DNA of 64,000 bases from Streptomyces tendae (GCF_008632955.1 NZ_CP043959.1:6324001-6388000); one strand, 5' to 3'. Shown: positions 51,006-59,830, counted from the first letter of the stretch. Made by a program: numbers and translations. The notes: a model not told the origin generated them from the letters alone.

Positions 51006-51544
51006 CGCGCGCCTCCTTCGCCGGCGTCCGGGCGGGGGTGGTCCCCGCCGCGCAGCTGGTCCACGGCGTGCTTCAGCAGCGGCTCCAGGACGGCGAGGCC
51101 GTCCTTCACCCCGCCGCGGGAACCCGGGAGGTTGACGATCAGCGTGCCGCCCGCGACGCCCGCGAGTCCCCGGGAGAGGGCGGCGGTGGGCACCTTGTCC
51201 CGGCCGTACGCGCGGACGGCCTCCGCGATGCCGGGGACCTCGCGCTCGATGACACGGCGGGTGGCCTCGGGGGTGCGGTCGGTGGGCGAGATGCCGGTGC
51301 CGCCGGTGGTGACGACGACGTCGTACCCGGCGTCGACGGCCGCGCGCAGGGCCGCCTCCACGGGGTCGCCGTCGGCGACGACCCGCGGGCCGTCGACGGC
51401 GAAGCCGAACCGTTGCAGGCCCTCGGCGATCAGCGGGCCGCCCGTGTCCTCGTAGACACCGGCGGCGGCCCGGTTGGAGGCCGTGACCACGAGCGCGCTG
51501 TACGGGGCGGGCAGCGCGCCGCCGACGGTCGCGTCAGGCGTCAT
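51002..51544 (-). CDS. mog: Molybdopterin adenylyltransferase (MogA/MoaB-like)
   Basis: This is a 180-residue protein with the MoaB/Mog fold: SALVVTASNRAAAGVYEDTGGPLI, VVTTGGTGISPTDRTPEAT, and GTLIVNLPGSRGGVKDGLAVLEPLL. It adenylates molybdopterin before molybdenum insertion. ATG at 51544 overlaps the moaC stop (ATGA), and its own stop overlaps the rimJ start, so moaC-mog-rimJ are coupled. Confidence 0.93.
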   Translation of the reverse strand: MTPDATVGGALPAPYSALVVTASNRAAAGVYEDTGGPLIAEGLQRFGFAVDGPRVVADGDPVEAALRAAVDAGYDVVVTTGGTGISPTDRTPEATRRVIEREVPGIAEAVRAYGRDKVPTAALSRGLAGVAGGTLIVNLPGSRGGVKDGLAVLEPLLKHAVDQLRGGDHPRPDAGEGGAR

Positions 51545-52053
51545 GACCTGCTCCAGTCGCCCGACTTGCCGCCCGTCTTCTCCTCCACCCGCACGTCCGT
51601 GATGACCGCCTCCTTGTCGACCGCCTTGACCATGTCGATCACGGTCAGCGCGGCGACGGAGACCGCGGTGAGGGCCTCCATCTCGACGCCCGTGCGGTCC
51701 GTCGTCCGCACGGTCGCCGCGATCTCCACGGCGTCGTCCGCGACCGACAGGTCCAGTTTCACACCGGACAGCGCCAGGGGGTGGCACAGCGGGATCAGGT
51801 CGGGGGTGCGTTTGGCTCCCATGATGCCCGCGATGCGCGCGGTGGCGAGGGCGTCGCCCTTGGGGACGCCCTCGCCACGCAGCAGTTCGATCACGCGGGG
51901 CGCGACGAGCACGCGGCCGGTGGCCCGCGCGGTGCGCGCGGTGACGTCCTTGCCGGACACATCGACCATGCGGGCGGCGCCCGCGTCGTCGATGTGGGTC
52001 AGGCGGGACGGGTCGGAGGTACCGGGGGTCTCCCCCCGGGAAGGCACGGTCAT
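51541..52053 (-). CDS. moaC: Cyclic pyranopterin monophosphate synthase
   Basis: This is a 170-residue MoaC. The family signature is MGAKRTPDLIPLCHPLAL, with RTTDRTGVEMEALTAVSVAALTVIDMVKAVDK holding the catalytic Lys region. It converts the GTP-derived cyclic intermediate into cPMP in molybdenum-cofactor synthesis. ATG at 52053 follows an 86-bp gap after glp. The first ~20 residues (PSRGETPGTSDPS) are variable, so a later start is possible but less supported. Confidence 0.95.
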   Translation of the reverse strand: MTVPSRGETPGTSDPSRLTHIDDAGAARMVDVSGKDVTARTARATGRVLVAPRVIELLRGEGVPKGDALATARIAGIMGAKRTPDLIPLCHPLALSGVKLDLSVADDAVEIAATVRTTDRTGVEMEALTAVSVAALTVIDMVKAVDKEAVITDVRVEEKTGGKSGDWSRS

Positions 52054-52139
52054 GATCGTGTGGCGCTCCCGGTCCGGGCCCGGCGCGGTGCGGGGCGCGG
52101 GCCTGCTGTGCGCGACACGGTACCGCCAACCGGCCCTGC

Positions 52140-53462
52140 TCAGCCGAGCAGGACCACCTCGACCTCGGTGCCCGGCGCGACGTCCTCGACGTCCTCGGGG
52201 ACCACGAGGAGCGCGTTCGCCTGCGCGAGGGCCGCCACGAGGTGCGATCCGGCGCCGCCCACGGGTGTCACCGTGCCGTCGGCGTACCGGCCGCGCAGGA
52301 ACTGACGGCGGCCCTTGGGCGAGCTGAGCGCGCGCTCCGCGCGGAGTTCCGCGCGGACCCTCGGCCGGTGCACGTCCGTGAGCCCCATCAGGGTGCGGAT
52401 GGCGGGGCGGACGAACAGCTCGAAGGAGACGTAGGAGGAGACCGGGTTGCCGGGCAGGGCCAGCAGCGGGGTGTGGTCGGGGCCGATGGAGCCGAAGCCC
52501 TGCGGCTTGCCCGGCTGCATGGCGAGCTTGCGGAACTCGACGCCGCTGCCGGGCTCGTCCTCGTCGCCGGCGTGCGACAGCGCTTCCTTGACCACGTCGT
52601 ACGCCCCGACGCTCACGCCGCCCGTGGTGACCATCAGGTCGGCGCGCACCAGCTGGTCCTCGATGGTGTCGCGCAGGGTCGTGGCGTCGTCGGCGACGGC
52701 GCCCACGCGGTAGGCGATCGCGCCGGCGTCCCGCGCGGCGGCGGTGAGGGCGAAGCTGTTGGAGTCGTAGATCCGGCCGGGGCCCAGGGGCTCGTCGGGC
52801 TGGACGAGTTCGCTGCCGGTGGAGAGCACCACCACGCGCGGGCGCGGGCGCACCCGGACGGTGCCGCGGCCGACGGCGGCCAGCAGCGAGATCTGCGGCG
52901 GGCCGAGGACGGTGCCGGCGTCCAGGGCACGGTCGCCGGCCCGCACGTCGCTGCCCTGGGCGCGCACGTGCGCGCGGGCGGGGGCCGGGCGGTACACCTC
53001 GACGTGTCCGGCGGCGCCCTCGGGCGCGAGGCTGCGGGCGCGCATCCCGGAGGCCGGGCCCTGGCCGAGTCCGCCGTCGGTCCACTCGACGGGGACGACG
53101 GTCTCGGCGCCGGGCGGCAGCGGGGCGCCGGTCATGATGCGGGCGGCCTGGCCGGGGCCGACGTGCAGCAGGTCGGCCGCTCCGGCGGCGACGTCGCCGA
53201 CGACCTCCAGGGAGGCGGGGTACTGCTCGCTCGCGCCCGCGACGTCGGCGACCCGCACCGCGTAGCCGTCCATCGAGCTGTTGTCGAACGGGGGCAGGGA
53301 GACCGGCACCGTGATGTCCTCGACCAGGACGCAGCCCTGGGCGTCGAGGAGGTTCAGCTCGATGGGTTCGAGCGGGCGGACGGTCGCGAGGATGTCGTCC
53401 AGGTGCTCGTCCACCGACCAGAGGCGGTCCGGTTCTGCGGTGCGGGGCGCGGCGCTGCTCAA
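52140..53462 (-). CDS. glp: Gephyrin-like protein / molybdopterin molybdotransferase (MoeA family)
   Basis: This is a 440-residue MoeA/gephyrin-E-domain protein. It has LPPFDNSSMDGYAVR, IMTGAPLPPGAETVVPVE, STGSELV, DSNSFALTAA, TTGGVSVGAYD and ALPGNPVSSYVSFELFVRP. MoeA inserts molybdate into the cofactor. In Corynebacterium the orthologous Glp binds FtsZ and the membrane receptor GlpR, and the gene for the matching Streptomyces protein SepX is in this block, so a division role is likely in addition to or instead of molybdenum insertion. TTG at 53462 overlaps the galU stop (TTGA); GAGGAG lies ~11 nt upstream. Confidence 0.85.
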   Translation of the reverse strand: MSSAAPRTAEPDRLWSVDEHLDDILATVRPLEPIELNLLDAQGCVLVEDITVPVSLPPFDNSSMDGYAVRVADVAGASEQYPASLEVVGDVAAGAADLLHVGPGQAARIMTGAPLPPGAETVVPVEWTDGGLGQGPASGMRARSLAPEGAAGHVEVYRPAPARAHVRAQGSDVRAGDRALDAGTVLGPPQISLLAAVGRGTVRVRPRPRVVVLSTGSELVQPDEPLGPGRIYDSNSFALTAAARDAGAIAYRVGAVADDATTLRDTIEDQLVRADLMVTTGGVSVGAYDVVKEALSHAGDEDEPGSGVEFRKLAMQPGKPQGFGSIGPDHTPLLALPGNPVSSYVSFELFVRPAIRTLMGLTDVHRPRVRAELRAERALSSPKGRRQFLRGRYADGTVTPVGGAGSHLVAALAQANALLVVPEDVEDVAPGTEVEVVLLG

Positions 53463-54375
53463 GGTTGCTGCATCTCCTCGGTGACGAATCGCTGGAGCCA
53501 GTCCCGGAAGTCCGGGCCCAGGTCCTCACGTTCGCACGCGAGTCGGACAATGGCACGCAGGTAGTCGCCGCGGTCACCGGTGTCATAGCGGCGGCCGTGG
53601 AAGACCACGCCGTGCACCGGACCGCCGAGCTTCTCGTCCGCCGCGAGCTGCTGCAGGGCGTCGGTCAGCTGGATCTCTCCGCCGCGGCCGGGCTCGGTCT
53701 TGCGGAGCACGTCGAAGACGGCCGGGTCGAGGACGTAGCGGCCGATGATGGCGTAGTGGGAGGGCGCCTCCTCGCGGGAGGGCTTCTCCACCAGGCCGCT
53801 GACCTTGACGACGTCGTCGTGCCCGGTGGCCTCGACGGCGGCGGAGCCGTAGAGGTGGATCTGCTCGGGGGCCACCTCCATCAGCGCCACGACGCTTCCG
53901 CCGCACTCCTGCTGGATCTCGATCATGCGCTGGAGCAGCGGGTCGCGCGGGTCGATCAGGTCGTCGCCGAGGAGGACGGCGAAGGGCTCGTCGCCGACGT
54001 GCGGGGCGGCGCACAGCACGGCGTGGCCGAGGCCCCTGGGGTCGCCCTGGCGGACGTAGTGCATGGTGGCGAGGTCGCTGGACTCCTGGACCTTGGCGAG
54101 GCGTTCGCCGTCGCCCTTCTTCTCCAGGGCGGATTCCAGTTCATAATTGCGGTCGAAGTGGTCCTCCAGGGGGCGCTTGTTGCGGCCCGTCACCATGAGG
54201 ACGTCGTCGAGACCGGCGGCCACGGCCTCTTCGACCACGTACTGGATCGCCGGCTTGTCGACCACCGGCAGCATCTCCTTGGGCGTGGCCTTCGTGGCCG
54301 GCAGGAACCGGGTGCCGAGGCCGGCTGCGGGATGATGAGCCTAGCCTTGCTGATCCGAGGGTGTGACTGAGACAT
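53459..54375 (-). CDS. galU: UTP--glucose-1-phosphate uridylyltransferase, with a one-base frameshift
   Basis: From ATG 54375 the frame starts MSQSHPRISKARLIIP and then breaks. Restoring one missing C near 54328 gives AAGLGTRFLPATKATPKEML, the nucleotide-binding loop, and joins the long intact remainder (MLPVVDKPAIQYVVEEAV, LGDDLID, GRYVLDP, DTGDRGDYLRA) to the stop. The corrected protein is 305 residues, normal for GalU, which makes UDP-glucose for glycan and trehalose synthesis and links to the gal operon. The gene is essential-like and otherwise perfect, so the indel is probably a sequencing error. TAGGGT ends 7 nt before the ATG, suggesting a leaderless transcript. The stop overlaps glp. 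Confidence 0.9.
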
Positions 54376-54467
54376 GGCCGACACCCTAGCCGGTGTCTTT
54401 GCACTGAATCTGTGACTCCGATGAATTATTTCTCATATGAGCATATTGCGACAGTACGGGGACTGAC

Positions 54468-55112
54468 TTGAGACACAACCGGGGTCGGGTCGAACCTGAC
54501 AAGCGAGAGCGACGGCGCGAAGTCCTGCGGGTGAGGAACGGGTTGACGGACGATGACGTCCGGACGCACGCGCAGGCCCTGGCCCGCCACGCCCTCGCGC
54601 TGCCCGAGCTGGCCGGGGCGGGGACGGTGGCCGCGTACGTGTCCGTCGGCAGTGAACCCGGCACCCTCGCGCTGCTGGACGCGTTGCGCGCGCGGAGGAC
54701 GCGCGTGCTGCTGCCCGCCCTGCTGCCGGACAACGACCTGGCATGGGGTGTCTACGAGGGAGCGGGCTCCCTCGTCCCGGTGCGGCACGGCGGACGCATG
54801 ACGCTGCTGGAGCCGGCCGGGGAGCGGCTGGGCCCCGACACCGTGACGGAGGCGGACGCCGTGCTGCTGCCGGGCCTGTCGGTGGACGCCCGAGGGATGC
54901 GGCTGGGGCGCGGCGGCGGCTCCTACGACCGGGTCCTCGCCCGGCTCGGCCGTGCGGGCGTCCACCCCGCCCTGGTGGTGCTGCTGTACGACGGGGAGGT
55001 CGTGGAGCGGGTGCCCGAGGAGCCGCACGACCGGCCGGTGCACGCGGTGGTGACCCCGTCCGGGGTGCGGCGGTTCGGCCCCGGCCCGCAGGCGCCCGGC
55101 GACGCCCCCTGA
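54468..55112 (+). CDS. 5-formyltetrahydrofolate cyclo-ligase
   Basis: This is a 214-residue enzyme that converts 5-formyl-THF to 5,10-methenyl-THF with ATP. Motifs are the basic N-terminus (DKRERRREVLRVRN), AAYVSVGSEPGTLALLDAL, VLLPGLSVDARGMRLGRGGGSYDR (the ATP/folate loop) and VPEEPHDRPVHAVVTP. TTG at 54468 lies 7 nt from TACGGG (54455-54460), which again suggests a leaderless start, here with a rare codon. It is divergent from galU across an AT-rich 92-bp region. Confidence 0.93.
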   Translation: MRHNRGRVEPDKRERRREVLRVRNGLTDDDVRTHAQALARHALALPELAGAGTVAAYVSVGSEPGTLALLDALRARRTRVLLPALLPDNDLAWGVYEGAGSLVPVRHGGRMTLLEPAGERLGPDTVTEADAVLLPGLSVDARGMRLGRGGGSYDRVLARLGRAGVHPALVVLLYDGEVVERVPEEPHDRPVHAVVTPSGVRRFGPGPQAPGDAP

Positions 55113-55176
55113 CGCACGAGGACCGGCCTCCACGCGCGCGTGGAGGCCGGTCCCGTGGTCCGCGGGGTGCGGACGG

Positions 55177-58038
55177 TCAGGGCTTGAGCAGCAGCGTGTC
55201 GCTGGTGCCGTCCTCGACCGCCTTCTCCGAGTAGGCCCACTCCAGCAGTTCGCCCTCGGCCCACTTGTCCGTCTGGTCGACGTAGTGGGCGCTGTAGGCG
55301 TGGCCGGAGGCGCCGGTGAGGTTGATCCAGCGGGACTTGTCGAGGTCGCCGAGGTTGACCACCATCCGCATGGACGGCACCCACACCACGCCGTAGCCCC
55401 CGGCGGCGTTCCAGCCGGTCGCGTTGACGGTGGCCTCGCCGCCGCCGAGCTTCCACGGGCCGCGGTTGAGCGCGTACTGCAGGAAGCCGGGGCCCTCGGT
55501 GCCGAGCGTCTGGTTCTTCAGGAACAGCCGGTGCAGCCGGCCCCAGCTCCAGCTGTCGATGTCCTTGCCGAGCTTGGCGGTCAGCTCCCAGCGGGCGTCG
55601 ATCAGGGCCCGCTTGAACAGCTCGTCACGGTTGTCGGCGGCGGGACGGGTGCCCCGCTTGGGCGTGGTCCACCACTCGCTGTCCTCGTCGGCCATCAGCC
55701 GGCGGACCACCTCGAACCAGCGGTCGCCGCCGTCGGGCTGCGCCTGGCTCGCGGAGCGCTGGCCGCACTCGCGGACCTTGCCCGCCTTGTCGGCCGGACC
55801 GGTGGTGTTGACCGGGTCGACCCACAGGCACTGGCCCTCCACCCGCACCTCCTTGGGCAGCTTGTGCCCGAAGGAGAGCTTGAGGACGTTGCGCCAGACG
55901 GCGTTGAAGTAGGCGGCGGCCGCCGAGTCGGCGTCCTGGGTGTAGTCCCAGCCCTCCAGCAGCTTCTGCGCCTCGCGCACGTGCTCGTCACCGACGTCGA
56001 TCTTCAGCAGTTCGGGCACCAGCAGCTTGGCGATGGAGCTGGAGTTGTCTAGCTGCATCTGCCGCATGTCGTCGGTGGAGATCTTCCCGCCGTCCTTGAT
56101 CTTCGACTGGATCAGGTCGTTGATCCGCTGGCTGCGGGCGCCGTACCCCCAGTCCTTGGTCAGCGTGTACGGGTAGTCCTTGCCGACGACGGCCTGGTTG
56201 GCGGTGACGATGTAGCCGCGGTCCGGGTTGTACTCGTGGGGCAGTTCGTCCTGGTCGACCCAGCCGGTCCACTCGTGGTCGGGGTCCCAGCCGGGGGCGG
56301 GCAGCGAACCGTCGTGGCCCTTCGTGCGCGTCGGGATCCTGCCGGGCAGGGTGTAGCCGATGTTGCCGTCGGTGTCCGCGTAGACGAGGTTCTGCGAGGG
56401 CACCTCGAACAGTTCGGCCGCCTCACGGAAGTCGTCCCAGTCCTTCGCGCGGTTGATCTCGAACACGGCGTCCATGGTGCGGCCGGGGTCCAGGGCGGTC
56501 CAGCGCAGTGCGACCGCGTAGCCCTCGCCCCGGTCGGGGGCGGCGCTCTCGACGGCGGCCTTCCTGCCGGTCTTCACCAGCTCGTCCGAACGGTCCGACA
56601 GCAGCGGGCCGTTGTTCGTCTCACGGATGACGATCTTCCGCGAGGCGCCCCCGGCGACCTTGATGGTCTCCTCGCGCGTCTCGAACGGCACCACCTTGCC
56701 GCCGTACTGGTAGCCGTCGCCGGTGATCTTCTCCAGGTACAGGTCGGTGACGTCGACGCCGGAGTTGGTCAGGCCCCAGGCGATGTCCTGGTTGTGGCCG
56801 ATGACCACGCCGGGCATGCCAGCGAAGGTGTAACCGGTGACGTCGTAGCGGCACTTGTCGGAGACGCTGCGGCAGTGCAGGCCCATCTGGTACCAGACGG
56901 ACGGCAGCGAGGCCGACAGGTGCGGGTCGTTGGCCAGCAGCGGCTTGCCGGAGACGGTGTGCTCGCCCGCGACCACCCAGGAGTTGGAGCCGATGCCGTC
57001 GCCGTTGATGCCGACGGCGGTGGGGAGGTCCTGCAGCACCTGCTGGAGGCCAGCCAGCTGGGTCTCGGCGCCCGAGCCCTCGGTCCCGGTGCCGTCCCCC
57101 GTGCCGGTGCCGTTGCCGAGCTCAGAGCCGGAGCCGTCCGCCGAGCCGGTGCCGTCCCCGGAGCCCGAGCCGTCCTCGGAACCGGAGCCCTCCCCGGAGC
57201 CGGAGCCGTCCTCCGAACCGGAGCCGTCCTCGGAGCCGCCCTCACCCTGTTCGTAGGCGCCGCTGCCCTCGTCGTAGCCGCCTTCCTGCACGATCGGCTT
57301 GTTCCGGGCGTACGGGTACTCCGGGTACAGGTCGGCGATCTGCTTCGGGCCCAGACGGCTGGTCAGCAGCGCCCGGTCGATCTCGTCCTGCATGTTGCCG
57401 CGCAGGTCCCAGGCCATCGCCTTCAGCCAGGACACGGAGTCGACCGGCGTCCACGCGCCCGGGGTGTAGTCGTTCTCGAACCCCAGCGCCGCGTACTCCA
57501 GGGAGATCTCCTTGCCCTCCTTGCCCTCCAGGTAGGCGTTGACGCCCTTGGCGTACGCCTGGAGGTACTTCTTGGTGGCGGGGGAGAGCTTCTCCTCGTA
57601 CTCGCGCTTCGCGATCCGGTCCCAGCCGAGGGTGCGCAGGAAGGCGTCGTTGTCGACCTGGCCGGAACCGAACATCTCCGAGAGGCGGCCGGACGTCATG
57701 TGCCGGCGCACGTCCATCTCGTAGAACCGGTCCTGCGCCTGGACGTAGCCCTGCGCCATGAACAGGTCCTCGTCGGAGGAGGCGTAGAGCTGCGGGATGC
57801 CGTAGCCGTCGCGTTTGACGTCCACGGGGCCCGAGAGGCCTTCGAGGGTGATCGAGCCCTTGGTCTGCGGGAAGGAGGCACGCACGGTGCTGATGGACCA
57901 GTACGCCCCGTAGGCGACGCCTCCGATCAGGGCCAGCACCAGGACGAGCACGATGAGACGGCCTTTGCGCCCCTTCTTCCTGACGGACGTGCCGGCGGCC
58001 TGCTGACCCGTTGGGGCGGCGGTGGTGTCGGTGGGCAT
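55177..58038 (-). CDS. Membrane-anchored penicillin acylase-family (Ntn) hydrolase
   Basis: This is a 953-residue N-terminal-nucleophile amidohydrolase of the S45 family. One N-terminal helix (LIVLVLVLALIGGVAYGAYW) anchors it, with the enzyme outside. The alpha-chain region (to ~residue 248) has YGIPQLYASSDEDLFMAQGYVQAQDRFYEMD. A ~75-residue acidic Gly/Ser/Asp/Glu repeat tract (~residues 250-328) lies where the excised spacer is expected. Autocleavage would expose Ser351 in GIGS-NSW as nucleophile; ANDPHL and the later RGYIVTANQAVVG support the family. It may hydrolyse beta-lactam side chains, acyl-homoserine lactones or lipopeptides. ATG at 58038 has AAGGA 5 nt upstream. Confidence 0.9.
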   Translation of the reverse strand: MPTDTTAAPTGQQAAGTSVRKKGRKGRLIVLVLVLALIGGVAYGAYWSISTVRASFPQTKGSITLEGLSGPVDVKRDGYGIPQLYASSDEDLFMAQGYVQAQDRFYEMDVRRHMTSGRLSEMFGSGQVDNDAFLRTLGWDRIAKREYEEKLSPATKKYLQAYAKGVNAYLEGKEGKEISLEYAALGFENDYTPGAWTPVDSVSWLKAMAWDLRGNMQDEIDRALLTSRLGPKQIADLYPEYPYARNKPIVQEGGYDEGSGAYEQGEGGSEDGSGSEDGSGSGEGSGSEDGSGSGDGTGSADGSGSELGNGTGTGDGTGTEGSGAETQLAGLQQVLQDLPTAVGINGDGIGSNSWVVAGEHTVSGKPLLANDPHLSASLPSVWYQMGLHCRSVSDKCRYDVTGYTFAGMPGVVIGHNQDIAWGLTNSGVDVTDLYLEKITGDGYQYGGKVVPFETREETIKVAGGASRKIVIRETNNGPLLSDRSDELVKTGRKAAVESAAPDRGEGYAVALRWTALDPGRTMDAVFEINRAKDWDDFREAAELFEVPSQNLVYADTDGNIGYTLPGRIPTRTKGHDGSLPAPGWDPDHEWTGWVDQDELPHEYNPDRGYIVTANQAVVGKDYPYTLTKDWGYGARSQRINDLIQSKIKDGGKISTDDMRQMQLDNSSSIAKLLVPELLKIDVGDEHVREAQKLLEGWDYTQDADSAAAAYFNAVWRNVLKLSFGHKLPKEVRVEGQCLWVDPVNTTGPADKAGKVRECGQRSASQAQPDGGDRWFEVVRRLMADEDSEWWTTPKRGTRPAADNRDELFKRALIDARWELTAKLGKDIDSWSWGRLHRLFLKNQTLGTEGPGFLQYALNRGPWKLGGGEATVNATGWNAAGGYGVVWVPSMRMVVNLGDLDKSRWINLTGASGHAYSAHYVDQTDKWAEGELLEWAYSEKAVEDGTSDTLLLKP
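57060..57290 (-). repeat. Low-complexity tract encoding Gly/Ser/Asp/Glu repeats
   Basis: The DNA alternates GGAGCC/GGAACC with GTCCTCG-type words, encoding GSEDGSG, GSGDGTG and GTGTGDG units. Copies are imperfect and the reading frame is kept throughout. It matches the linker upstream of the acylase nucleophile. Confidence 0.75.
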
Positions 58039-58127
58039 CGCTGTCCTTGCTGTCCTAACGCGAGCGGCAGGTCGGGCTGTGCTTTTAACTGAGCGCTGGA
58101 GCAACGATAGGCGCAGGGCCCGGCGCC

Positions 58128-58202
58128 CCTTGACGCGGAGTCGGGAACCAGCCCGGACGGGCGTTCGATCATGCCGCGCTTCGCGTCAAGAACGCGTCAA
58201 GA
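58128..58202. promoter_or_regulatory. Three CGCGTCAAGR words in the acylase-antiporter divergent region
   Basis: CGCGTCAAGA occurs at 58182-58191 and 58193-58202, 11 bp apart and so on one helix face, and an inverted copy (CCTTGACGCG) is at 58128-58137. They lie in the 238-bp divergent promoter region of the acylase and antiporter genes. The pattern suggests an activator or repressor site, protein unknown. Confidence 0.45.
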
Positions 58203-58276
58203 GTTAGGTAAGGTAACGAAGTAGTTCGCCGTGACGAACGAAGCGGTTCGGCGGGAAGGCGGTCGCATCGCCCGCG

Positions 58277-59830
58277 GTGGACATGAGCTCACGCGCGGGT
58301 GCGCCTGAGTCGGGGAAGGGAACGCCGCTGACTGTCCACCACCTCAACCAGCTCCTGCTCGTCTGTGCGATCGTCCTGCTCGTCGCCGTCGCGGCGGTCC
58401 GGATCTCCTCGCGCAGCGGGCTCCCCAGCCTGCTCGTCTACCTGGGCATCGGCATCGCCATCGGGCAGGACGGCATCGGTGACGTCCAGTTCGACAACGC
58501 CGAACTGACCCAGGTCATCGGGTACGCGGCCCTGGTCGTGATCCTCGCCGAGGGCGGCCTGGGGACGAAGTGGACCGAGATCAGACCGGTGCTGCCCGCC
58601 GCCTCCGCGCTCGCGCTGGCCGGCGTCGCGGTGAGCGTCGGGGTCACCGCGACGGCGGCGCACCTGCTGATCGGGCTGGAGTGGCGGCAGGCGCTGATCA
58701 TCGGCGCCGTGGTGTCCTCGACGGACGCGGCGGCCGTCTTCTCGGTGCTGCGGAAGGTGCCGCTCCCGTCACGGGTGCGCGGCACCCTGGAGGCCGAGTC
58801 CGGCTTCAACGACGCCCCCGTCGTCATCCTGGTGGTGGCCTTCTCCACGGCCGGGCCGGTGGAGCACTGGTACGTGCTGATCGGCGAGATAGTCCTGGAG
58901 CTGGCCATCGGCGCCGCCATCGGACTCGCCGTCGGCTGGCTCGGCGCCTGGGGCCTGCGGCACGTGGCGCTGCCCGCCTCCGGCCTCTACCCGATCGCCG
59001 TCATGGCCATCGCGGTCACCGCCTACGCGGCCGGCGCCCTCGCCCACGGCAGCGGATTCCTCGCCGTGTACCTCGCCTCCATGCTGCTCGGCAACGCCAA
59101 GCTGCCGCACTGGCCCGCCACCCGCGGCTTCGCCGAGGGACTCGGCTGGCTCGCCCAGATCGGCATGTTCGTGCTGCTCGGTCTGCTGGTCACCCCGCAC
59201 GAACTCGGCGACGACATCGTGCCCGCGCTGGTGGTCGGACTGGTGCTGACCATGGTGGCCCGCCCGCTCAGCGTGATCCTGTGCCTGGTGCCGTTCCGGG
59301 TGCCCTGGCAGGAGCAGACGCTGATGTCCTGGGCGGGGCTGCGCGGCGCCGTGCCCATCGTCCTGGCGACCATCCCGATGGTGCGGGGCGTCGAGGCCAG
59401 CGAGCGGATCTTCAACATCGTCTTCCTGCTGGTCGTCGTCTACACCCTCGTCCAGGGCCCGACGCTGCCCTGGCTGGCCCGGGTGCTCCGGCTCGGCGAC
59501 TCCGGCGCCGCCGACCTCGGCGTCGAGTCGGCGCCCCTGGAGCGGCTGCGCGGACACCTGCTGTCGGTCACCGTGCCCGCCGGGTCGCGGATGCACGGCG
59601 TCGAGGTCGGCGAACTGCGGCTGCCGACCGGATCCGCCGTCACCCTCGTCGTGCGCGACGACACGTCCTTCGTGCCGCTGCCGCAGACGATGCTGCGCCG
59701 CGGCGACGAACTCCTCGTCGTCGCCACCGACCCGGTCCGGGACGCGACGGAACGGCGGCTGCGCGCGGTTGCCCGGGGCGGCAAGCTGGCCGGCTGGCTG
59801 GGCACCGACGGATCGCAGGCCGGACGCTGA
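58277..59830 (+). CDS. Cation/proton antiporter (CPA1, K+/H+ NhaP2/CvrA type) with TrkA-C domain
   Basis: This is a membrane antiporter with ~12-13 helices followed by a C-terminal TrkA-C-like regulatory domain (~residues 410-490, LLSVTVPAGSRMHGVEVGELRLP). The core has VVSSTDAAAVFSVLR and ESGFNDAPVVIL, the latter holding the ND ion-binding pair of CPA1 proteins. It exchanges K+ or Na+ for H+. The coordinates use GTG 58277 (517 codons), but neither it nor ATG 58283 has a ribosome site; a CTG at 58328, which has AAGGGA just upstream, would give the N-terminus TVHHLNQLLLVC and 500 residues, and is more plausible. Divergent from the acylase gene. Confidence 0.9.
   Translation: MDMSSRAGAPESGKGTPLTVHHLNQLLLVCAIVLLVAVAAVRISSRSGLPSLLVYLGIGIAIGQDGIGDVQFDNAELTQVIGYAALVVILAEGGLGTKWTEIRPVLPAASALALAGVAVSVGVTATAAHLLIGLEWRQALIIGAVVSSTDAAAVFSVLRKVPLPSRVRGTLEAESGFNDAPVVILVVAFSTAGPVEHWYVLIGEIVLELAIGAAIGLAVGWLGAWGLRHVALPASGLYPIAVMAIAVTAYAAGALAHGSGFLAVYLASMLLGNAKLPHWPATRGFAEGLGWLAQIGMFVLLGLLVTPHELGDDIVPALVVGLVLTMVARPLSVILCLVPFRVPWQEQTLMSWAGLRGAVPIVLATIPMVRGVEASERIFNIVFLLVVVYTLVQGPTLPWLARVLRLGDSGAADLGVESAPLERLRGHLLSVTVPAGSRMHGVEVGELRLPTGSAVTLVVRDDTSFVPLPQTMLRRGDELLVVATDPVRDATERRLRAVARGGKLAGWLGTDGSQAGR

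Noticed and set aside
51002..53462. Biosynthetic gene cluster containing molybdenum-cofactor genes
   Set aside because: All genes are ordinary housekeeping members with no scaffold-building enzyme nearby.
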